From DTYU01 sp040756575 (lineage in GTDB: Bacteria; Bacillota; Desulfotomaculia; Desulfotomaculales; Ammonificaceae), in assembly GCA_040756575.1 (NCBI GenBank), contig JBFLYP010000006.1, positions 1-64,000 of the forward strand: a DNA stretch of 64,000 nucleotides, written 5' to 3'. Positions 59,172 to 64,000 of the stretch are shown one piece after another (the stretch's first letter is position 1; each line of letters starts with the position of its first letter). The position numbers and the translations under genes were made by a program. The notes under the pieces were generated by a model, which worked only from the letters and a program-made list of their open reading frames with translations, was not told where the DNA came from and did no database searches.

Positions 59172-62100
59172 TTATGGGTTGAGGGGTTCGATTCGCTTCG
59201 CAGTGATGCTTATCCCTTGTCCTCTGCGCTCCAAAATTCCCCCAACCTTCAAGGGCCCGGGTGCAGGGCCAAAAAGCAGGTGGCCGTACCTCTGGTAAAT
59301 GTCTTCGAAAACGGTAATGTCGATCAGCCCGGTCTCGTCCTCGAGGGATAAAAACACGACGATCCTGCCGCTTTTGGTGGGGGGACGGTGCGGCCTCACG
59401 GGAAGGCCGGCCACCTTCACCCACGTTCCACCGCGGAGGCCGCGCAACTGCCCGGCGGCAAGGTACCCCTCCTTGCGCAGTTCATCCCGCCGGAAACTCA
59501 TATAATGCCGGTTGACGTCCATCCCAAGGATGTGGTATTCCAGCGCGTACTTTTCCACGGGTGAAAAGTCCGGCAACCCGGCGGGCGGGCCGAAATCCAG
59601 CGCTTTCTGACGGGACGGGAGTACGAGGACCTCCGGCAGCCATGCCAACAGCTCCCGCCTGTTGGAGTGCAGGGTGTTAAACGCGCCGCAGAGGATCAGG
59701 TTTTTCAGCACGTCCTTTCCCACCCGGGTGCGGGAGTAAAAGTCTGCAAGCGAGAAAAACGGCTCCCGGGAACGCGCCTGGATAATCGCGGCCAGCGCAG
59801 GCCGGCTCATTCCTTTTACCCGGATCAGGGGGATGCGGATCGCCCCGTCCTCCACGGCGAACCTCTCCCCGCTCGTGTTGATTTCCGGCAGCAGGAACCT
59901 TATCCCCCTGGAACGTGCCTCGTTAGCCAGCGTGGCCGGTGAGTAAAACCCCATGGGCTGGTGGTTGAGGAGAGCAGCAAAGAAGTAAACCGGATGATGC
60001 GTGGAGAGGTAAGCCGTCCAGTAAGACGTGGTAGCGAAAGCCGCAGCGTGCGCCTCACAAAAGCCGTAACTGGCGTATCCCTCCAGGCAGGCGAAGATCT
60101 CCCCGGCCGTTTTTTCATCCACGCCCCTATCTACCGCCCGGCGGATAAACTCTTCGCCGAGAGACCGCATCTCCCGGTGCGAGCGGGCGTGGGTCATGAG
60201 CCGGCGCAGCCTGTCGGCCTCGCCCGGTGTAAAACCGGCCAGTTCCGCGGCTATCGCGATCACCTGTTCCTGAAAAAGAACCACTCCGTAAGTCTTCTCT
60301 AAGATGGGGACTAATTTCGGGTGGAGGTAGGTAACCGGCTCCCGCCCCTGCCGGCGTGCCACGAAGGGATCCACCATATTTCCCCTGATCGGGCCCGGCC
60401 GGATCAGGGCCACGCTGGCCACGATATCTTCGATGTTCTCGGCATTGAGTCTCGTTTGCAGCGCCCGCTGCGCGGGGCTTTCGAGCTGGAAGACCCCTAC
60501 GGTCCGGCCCCGGTTGAGGAGCCGGTAAGTCGCCGGGTCGTTGAGGGGCAGTTTTTCGTAGCTGAAGCCGGGACTAAAGGCAGAAATCTCTGCAGCGGCA
60601 TCTTCCAAAACGCTCAGGGTCTTGAGTGACAACAGGTCGAGCTTCACCAGGTTCAGGTCCTCTACGTCGTCCCGGTCGAACTGCGCGATCCGTACCCCTT
60701 TAGCGGCAAGCTGCAGCGGCGTAACGTCGGTGACGGGGCCGCCGCTCACGATCAGTCCTCCCAAGTGGGTGCCGAGGAACCGGGGGAAGCCGGCCACGCG
60801 GGCGCAGAATTCGAAAAGGCGCTTGTACCGCTTCCTCCGCCAAGGGCCTCGCCGCAGCTCGGGGAAAAGCTCCAGGGCTTCGACGATCCGGTCCGCCCGG
60901 ATAAAGGGCATACTCTTGGCCAGCGCGTCTATCTCTTCCCTCCCATATCCCAGCACCTTGCCGAGGTCCCGCACGGCGGACCGGACCTGGTAGGTGGAGT
61001 AGGTCGCCACGGCGGCCACCCTTTCCTCGCCGTACTTCCGGTAAACGTACCGCGACACCTCGTCCCGGTAGCGGGAATCGAAGTCGATATCGATATCAGG
61101 TTTCTCCGCCCGCTCGAGGCTCAGGAAACGCTCGAAAGCCAAGCGGCGGGCGACGGGGTCGACCTCCGTAAGGTAAAGGCAATACGCGACCGCGCTGGCG
61201 CCGGCCGAGCCGCGTCCGGAGCAGCGGATGCCTTTCGACCGGGCGTAGTTGACTATGTCCCAGACGACAAGAAAATAGTCCGCGTAGCCGAGGCGGGTGA
61301 TCACCCCCAGTTCCTTATCGAGCCTCTCCCGCACCTCAGGGGTGAGGCGGCCGTAACGTTCCGTTGCGCCTTTATAGACGAGTTCCCGCAGGAAGGCGTC
61401 TGGAGACCCTCCATTCGGCACGGGAAACTCCGGGTAGCGCTTCTCGTCCGTAAGCACCGGTTCGCAGATTTCGGCTATCTCTATGGTCTTTCGCAGCGCC
61501 TCCGGGCACCATGAAAAGAGGGCATACATCGCCTCCGGGCTTTTCAGGTGGTTCTCGCCGTTGAGTGGCCGCTCGGGGTGGACCTCCTCAAGGGGAATAT
61601 GCAGCCGGACGCAGGTGAGGAGGTCGTGGACCGGAAAGTCTTCGGGACGCGCGTAATGCACGTTGTTGGTCGCCACAACCGGGATGCCCAGCGTCCGCCC
61701 TAATTCGAGCAGCCGGCTGTTCAAAAAACGGTTGCCCGGCAGCAGCGTATCCTGCAGTTCCAGGCAAAATCCCTTACCCCACAAACCCAAACAGCGGCGG
61801 GCCGCCCGGCCCGCCTCCGCGTACCTGCGCCTGAGGATAAGGGAGGGGATCTCTCCCCGCCGGCAGCCCGACAACACGACCAGGCCGTCACGGTGTTCCT
61901 CCAGGTCGTCCCACGCGCAGCAGGGCTTGCCGTAGGGGCTGCCGAGATGGGCGCGCGTAAGCAACCGGCAGAGATTGGCATACCCCTTCGCGTCCCGGGC
62001 CAGCAGCGTAAGGTGGTAGCCGCCGGCCAGGGTGATCTCTGCTCCCTGGATCGGCTTGATGCCGGCGTCTCTTGCCGCGCGGGCGAACCGGACCGCGGCG

Positions 62101-62246
62101 CTCACGTTGTTGTGATCGGTGAGGGCCAGGGCCGGCATCTCCATTGCCGCAGTTGCCGCCACCAGGTCGGTGACGGCGCTGGCGCCGTCAAGGAAAGAGA
62201 AGGGGGAGTGCACGTGAAGGTGAACGAATGCTTTTCCGCCCATCAT
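59172..62246 (-). CDS. dnaE2: DNA polymerase III alpha, short error-prone form (DnaE2/ImuC type)
   Basis: 1024 residues, shorter than replicative DnaE (~1160) and close to the ImuC class. N-terminal PHP domain (HLHVHSPFSFLDGAS, LTDHNNVSAAVRF), polymerase palm with the catalytic Asp triad (PDIDIDFDSRYRDEV), SGRGSAGASAVAYCL, TYGVVLFQEQVIAIA, SYGFCEAHAAAFA, a helix-hairpin-helix region and a C-terminal OB fold (VFLSLEDETGLIDITVFED). It is the last gene of a set with a DUF6504-like gene and a Y-family fragment, the arrangement of mutasome cassettes. Expected to extend primers across lesions under SOS control. Confidence 0.9.
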   Translation of the reverse strand: MMGGKAFVHLHVHSPFSFLDGASAVTDLVAATAAMEMPALALTDHNNVSAAVRFARAARDAGIKPIQGAEITLAGGYHLTLLARDAKGYANLCRLLTRAHLGSPYGKPCCAWDDLEEHRDGLVVLSGCRRGEIPSLILRRRYAEAGRAARRCLGLWGKGFCLELQDTLLPGNRFLNSRLLELGRTLGIPVVATNNVHYARPEDFPVHDLLTCVRLHIPLEEVHPERPLNGENHLKSPEAMYALFSWCPEALRKTIEIAEICEPVLTDEKRYPEFPVPNGGSPDAFLRELVYKGATERYGRLTPEVRERLDKELGVITRLGYADYFLVVWDIVNYARSKGIRCSGRGSAGASAVAYCLYLTEVDPVARRLAFERFLSLERAEKPDIDIDFDSRYRDEVSRYVYRKYGEERVAAVATYSTYQVRSAVRDLGKVLGYGREEIDALAKSMPFIRADRIVEALELFPELRRGPWRRKRYKRLFEFCARVAGFPRFLGTHLGGLIVSGGPVTDVTPLQLAAKGVRIAQFDRDDVEDLNLVKLDLLSLKTLSVLEDAAAEISAFSPGFSYEKLPLNDPATYRLLNRGRTVGVFQLESPAQRALQTRLNAENIEDIVASVALIRPGPIRGNMVDPFVARRQGREPVTYLHPKLVPILEKTYGVVLFQEQVIAIAAELAGFTPGEADRLRRLMTHARSHREMRSLGEEFIRRAVDRGVDEKTAGEIFACLEGYASYGFCEAHAAAFATTSYWTAYLSTHHPVYFFAALLNHQPMGFYSPATLANEARSRGIRFLLPEINTSGERFAVEDGAIRIPLIRVKGMSRPALAAIIQARSREPFFSLADFYSRTRVGKDVLKNLILCGAFNTLHSNRRELLAWLPEVLVLPSRQKALDFGPPAGLPDFSPVEKYALEYHILGMDVNRHYMSFRRDELRKEGYLAAGQLRGLRGGTWVKVAGLPVRPHRPPTKSGRIVVFLSLEDETGLIDITVFEDIYQRYGHLLFGPAPGPLKVGGILERRGQGISITAKRIEPLNP

Positions 62247-62273
62247 TCAACCCTCGGTTGTCCGCAGATTTTA

Positions 62274-62516
62274 CTAATCGTAGATTCTATAAAGAAACCA
62301 CCTATCCTGATCCGTATCCAGGTAAATCTCCCAGAGGCCGCCTCCGGCAGTCTCGACCCGGAAGAAGAGCTTCGGCGCCTCGCCTTTCCACCACCGGCCG
62401 GTGTCCTTCCACCTTTCCAGCACAGCCCGGACGGCATAACGCCTGCCGCGCCACTTAAAAGAGCGGGGAACGCCGTTCTCCGCAACGACCTTAAGCTCTC
62501 CCGCCGGGGACTTCAA
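62274..62516 (-). CDS. DUF6504-like small protein of the mutasome cassette
   Basis: About 80 residues beginning MKSPAGELKVVAEN; core GVPRSFKWRGRRYAVRAVLERW, RWWKGEAPKLFFRV, and the C-terminal WEIYLDTDQDRWFLYRIYD. This Trp/Arg-rich module is found next to ImuB/DinB and DnaE2 genes in other Gram-positive bacteria, where its role is unknown. The TTG start at 62516 is selected because GGAGG lies nine bases upstream; the frame continues upstream for 30 codons that lack a site. Sits between the Y-family fragment and dnaE2, with gaps of about 25 bases, so all three are one operon. Confidence 0.72.
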   Translation of the reverse strand: MKSPAGELKVVAENGVPRSFKWRGRRYAVRAVLERWKDTGRWWKGEAPKLFFRVETAGGGLWEIYLDTDQDRWFLYRIYD

Positions 62517-62541
62517 AGCTTCCAACCTCCGAAAATGAGCA

Positions 62542-63045
62542 TTACCTGGCACCAAGCCTGGTCCGGAACGGGTCGTAAAAAGAAAGCATCCGCTCCCGCC
62601 GGTCAACCTCGACCGCGGCTGCCCGAACCAGGGCGTACTTCCGGCTCACTTCCTCACATACCCTTTGGAGCCTGGACTCCCGCAGGGGATCGGTCCCGTC
62701 AAAAAGGGTCAACTGCTCCGCCGCGGCACGCGCCAGTCCCGCCGCAGCAACCGTGATCTCCTCCACCGGGGCCGGAACGCACAGCCGCGAAACCAGCCGT
62801 TCCAGGTGGAGGTGGAGGTTCGCCGGTGCCTGGCGCCGGGCAAAGCGACCGGCAACGCTCACGGTGCCCTCCTCCGTCTCGGCCGCAACAAAGATTTCCC
62901 GGTAGACAAGGCCTCCGTCCTCCAGCTCACGCACAAGTGAAGCGGCCAGTTCCCGGCAGGCGCTCACCAGCGCCTGCCGCTCAACAATCCCGCCCAGCGA
63001 CGCACGGACTGATAAAGACTGCTCCGGGCTTAACCCCGTTTGCAC
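62542..63045 (-). CDS. Stand-alone Y-family polymerase/ImuB C-terminal domain with clamp-binding motif
   Basis: 167 residues that correspond only to the little-finger domain and tail of Y-family polymerases/ImuB: ELAASLVRELEDGGLVYREI, TVSVAGRFARRQAPANL, PVEEITVAAAGLARA, then the beta-clamp motif QLTLF (111-115) and a tail ending RERMLSFYDPF, typical of ImuB/DinB2. The palm, fingers and thumb (~230 residues) are absent, and the DNA upstream is AT-rich and stop-rich, yet the GTG start has a proper GGAGG site. So it looks like a deliberate short gene, not a mere truncation. It may tether DnaE2 to the sliding clamp as ImuB does. First gene of the cassette, divergent from the S24 repressor. Confidence 0.72.
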   Translation of the reverse strand: MQTGLSPEQSLSVRASLGGIVERQALVSACRELAASLVRELEDGGLVYREIFVAAETEEGTVSVAGRFARRQAPANLHLHLERLVSRLCVPAPVEEITVAAAGLARAAAEQLTLFDGTDPLRESRLQRVCEEVSRKYALVRAAAVEVDRRERMLSFYDPFRTRLGAR

Positions 63046-63128
63046 TTAAGCCGACCTCCGGAAAGATTTACACCGCCGGTAAAATCAAATATAATTTTTG
63101 CAAAAAGTTTTTTTATAAAAAGTTTTAG

Positions 63129-63186
63129 ATAACAGTATTGTTATACAACTCGACCGGCATTGATCATTGTACACCATTGGTGAACA
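63129..63186. promoter_or_regulatory. Dyad symmetries in the divergent SOS-cassette promoter region
   Basis: Two inverted repeats lie between the repressor and the mutasome genes: ATAACA-GTAT-TGTTAT (63129-63144, overlapping TTGT-TAT-ACAA at 63138-63148) and TGTACACCA-T-TGGTGAACA (63168-63186, one mismatch). They do not match the Bacillus LexA box (GAAC-N4-GTTC), so they are candidates for the operator of the adjacent XRE-S24 regulator. Confidence 0.5.
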
Positions 63187-63301
63187 CTGCGTCAACCCGT
63201 TCATTAAGAGGAAACAGGCACTGCGAGCCGGGAGATAACGGCAGCGGCTCACAAGTTCCGCGGCGGGAACGCGTCACTTAAACCAAAGGAGCGGTCCAAT
63301 C

Positions 63302-64000
63302 TTGGCGGCAGAAAGAAAGAATACCGGCAGCATAGCCCTGGGGCGGCTCTTAGCGGCCAAGCGGCTGTCCAGCGGCATGTCATACCGGGAACTCTCTGCT
63401 AAAATCGGGAAAGCGCCCTCTACGATACAATCGTGGGAACAGGCCAAAAGAATGCCGGATATTGACGACCTTTTCGTGCTGGCTGAGGTATTTGACACCG
63501 ACCTCAACGAACTCGTGACCCTGGCCGTCCCGCCCGCAAAAGAACTGGAAAGGCGCCTCGCAGCGGCAGAGGACCGGTATAGAAAAGCGGCCAGGGAGGC
63601 TTCCCGGAAGGCCGAAGCCGGGGACTCCGGGGCGGGACCGGCGCTTCTCGCAGCCCGTCGTGAAATTGCTTTCCTGCGGAACCTGATCACGCACAGGAAA
63701 AAACAGGACCAGCCGCACCGGCTCCCTCCCCGCGCGGTGCCGCTCTACGACCTGAAAAGGGTACCCGTGATAGGCAGCATCAGGGCCGGGCAGCCGCGCC
63801 TTGCGTTCGAAGAGGCGCTCGGCTACACCGGTGTCCCCCACGACGTGAGCGTAGATTATGCCCTTACCGTTGACGGGGACAGTATGGTGGGCGCCGGGAT
63901 CGCACCCGGCGACATCGTATGGGTGAAACGGGCCGACTCGGGCAGCCCCGGGGATACGGTGGTTGCCTTGCTGGAAGGCCGGGAAGTCACCGTCAAGCAC
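63302..64000 (+). CDS. XRE-S24 (LexA/CI-like) self-cleaving repressor, 3' end beyond window
   Basis: Open to the window end: 233 codons from a TTG start with AAAGGAG ten bases upstream. Residues ~12-75 are an XRE helix-turn-helix (LGRLLAAKRL, MSYRELSAKIGKAPSTIQSWEQ), ~80-145 a charged coiled linker, and ~150 onward an S24 peptidase fold: cleavage site A162-G163 in IGSIRAGQP, nucleophile S194 in VDGDSMVGAGI, and general-base K232 in EVTVKH; the 38-residue Ser-Lys spacing is as in LexA/UmuD. On RecA activation it should cleave itself and derepress. It is divergent from the mini-ImuB/DUF6504/DnaE2 genes and is the natural candidate for their regulator. A few C-terminal residues are missing. Confidence 0.88.
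   Translation, partial: MAAERKNTGSIALGRLLAAKRLSSGMSYRELSAKIGKAPSTIQSWEQAKRMPDIDDLFVLAEVFDTDLNELVTLAVPPAKELERRLAAAEDRYRKAAREASRKAEAGDSGAGPALLAARREIAFLRNLITHRKKQDQPHRLPPRAVPLYDLKRVPVIGSIRAGQPRLAFEEALGYTGVPHDVSVDYALTVDGDSMVGAGIAPGDIVWVKRADSGSPGDTVVALLEGREVTVKH

Noticed and set aside
59172..62246. Interpretation of the DnaE gene as the replicative polymerase
   Set aside because: At 1024 residues it is short, and it sits with a Y-family fragment and a DUF6504-like gene under a LexA-like repressor, which fits an error-prone ImuC-type enzyme better.
63380..64000. Long minus-strand frame at the window end
   Set aside because: It is the reverse-strand shadow of the XRE-S24 repressor, whose plus-strand frame has a ribosome site and intact LexA-type catalytic residues.
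1..64000. CRISPR array
   Set aside because: No regularly spaced 24-40 bp repeats with unique spacers; the heptamer repeats are contiguous and lack spacers.

Overview
The window reads as a chromosome segment of a moderately GC-rich, strictly anaerobic clostridial Firmicute, most like the Desulfotomaculum/Pelotomaculum/Ammonifex/Moorella group. The reasons are the gene order recO-glyQS-ccpN-ppsR-ppsA ... dgt-dnaG-sigA, a CcpN-type gluconeogenesis repressor, Wood-Ljungdahl methylenetetrahydrofolate reductase genes (metF, metV), a soluble HdrABC-FlxABCD electron-transfer operon, and strong AGGAGG ribosome sites often paired with GTG or TTG starts. The lineage is inferred from gene content only.

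Layout. Bases 1-6160 are an eroded accessory zone with a PIN/Phd toxin-antitoxin pair, two tyrosine recombinases (one with a damaged 5' end), and frame-broken relics. Bases 6570-7110 hold the RNase P RNA gene with its promoter and terminator; its P12 arm carries a heptamer-repeat hairpin. trmK follows, then an unknown small gene, an Imm49-like protein, a debranching enzyme/glycosyltransferase pair, a polysaccharide deacetylase with a homopolymer frameshift, a ferritin-like protein, a small membrane protein and a small lipoprotein. A tRNA pair (CAU, then Val-UAC) starts the housekeeping block: sigA, dnaG, dgt, an FMN reductase, thpR, ppsA, ppsR, ccpN (with a CcpN-type operator), glyS, glyQ, recO, ymdB, rny and a free-standing metF.

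Bases 35349-41758 are a five-gene operon: a formate-dehydrogenase-like molybdopterin/Fe-S subunit, NuoE-like and NuoF-like subunits, MetV and a second MetF. The large subunit has His where formate dehydrogenases carry selenocysteine or cysteine, and the NuoF-like protein lacks the usual C-terminal ferredoxin domain. The set therefore looks like an NAD(P)H-linked methylenetetrahydrofolate reductase complex rather than a formate dehydrogenase. Downstream come a GAF-GGDEF protein, a MazG-like pyrophosphohydrolase, a DUF1015 protein and an Mrp ATPase behind a 20-bp palindrome.

Bases 47013-54129 encode, in transcription order, hdrC-hdrB-hdrA-flxD-flxC-flxB-flxA, a flavin-based bifurcating NADH dehydrogenase/heterodisulfide-reductase-type complex. 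After dinG, a LapA-like membrane protein and an HtrA protease, the window ends in an SOS-type mutagenesis cassette: a short DnaE (ImuC type), a DUF6504-like protein, a stand-alone C-terminal fragment of a Y-family polymerase/ImuB with its beta-clamp motif, and a divergent XRE-S24 (LexA-like) repressor cut by the window end. The region between the divergent genes holds inverted repeats that may be the repressor's operators.

A family of 7-bp periodic repeats recurs at four non-coding sites, one of them inside the RNase P RNA gene. No CRISPR array, rRNA gene or intact insertion sequence was seen.
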